A DNA stretch of 5,492 nucleotides from Sedimentisphaerales bacterium. GTDB lineage: Bacteria; Planctomycetota; Phycisphaerae; Sedimentisphaerales; SG8-4. Position numbers and translations under genes: made by a program. The notes below the pieces were generated by a model. The model did no database searches and was not told the DNA's origin. It saw only the letters and a program-made list of their open reading frames with translations. Shown here piece by piece: positions 5,484 to 5,492 of this stretch. Location of the stretch: assembly GCA_016932895.1 (NCBI GenBank), contig JAFGCA010000605.1, positions 1 to 5,492 on the forward strand, in the 5' to 3' direction. Every line of letters starts with the position of its first letter. Position 1 is the first letter of the stretch.

Positions 5484-5492
5484 GCATTCGAC

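Overview
The window is GC-rich DNA (roughly 60-65 % by eye) from a bacterial chromosome. A Planctomycetota or related origin is my best guess. It rests on the exported FAD-dependent oxidoreductase of a type abundant in that group, on monocistronic genes with mixed orientation, and on the style of the hypothetical proteins. No rRNA or marker protein is present to prove it. There are no tRNAs, CRISPR arrays, insertion sequences or prophage genes.

Layout from left to right. (1) The 3' part of a + strand gene (2-1078) is open at the left edge. It encodes an unassigned protein with a small beta-rich N-terminal piece, a short coiled coil, an acidic low-complexity linker and a BLIP/SmpA-like domain. 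(2) Converging on it after only 18 bp is a - strand gene (1097-2743) for a secreted FAD-dependent oxidoreductase with a strong Shine-Dalgarno. (3) A 276-bp divergent intergenic region (2744-3019) carries a candidate promoter for the oxidoreductase. It also carries a very good sigma70-type promoter for the next gene, decorated with two perfect inverted repeats that look like operators. (4) A + strand gene (3020-4903) encodes an OLD-like ATPase-TOPRIM protein. Its Walker B catalytic residue, the TOPRIM acidic centre and the glycines around the TOPRIM glutamate are all altered, and a Pro/Ala-rich insert splits the ATPase. (5) Converging on it is a 65-residue four-cysteine protein (4950-5147, - strand). 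(6) The last 200 bp hold a consensus-like promoter and a textbook TPP (thi-box) riboswitch with an inserted hairpin in P5/L5. It reads rightward into a gene outside the window, most likely thiamine biosynthesis or transport.

The genes do not form one operon, and every adjacent pair is convergent or divergent. The most unusual item is the solitary ATPase-TOPRIM gene with its operator-like promoter. It resembles the nuclease/ATPase family used in phage defence (OLD/Gabija GajA relatives), but it has no helicase partner here and appears degenerate at both active sites. It may therefore be a regulatory or sensing derivative or a decaying gene; the sequence alone cannot choose between these.
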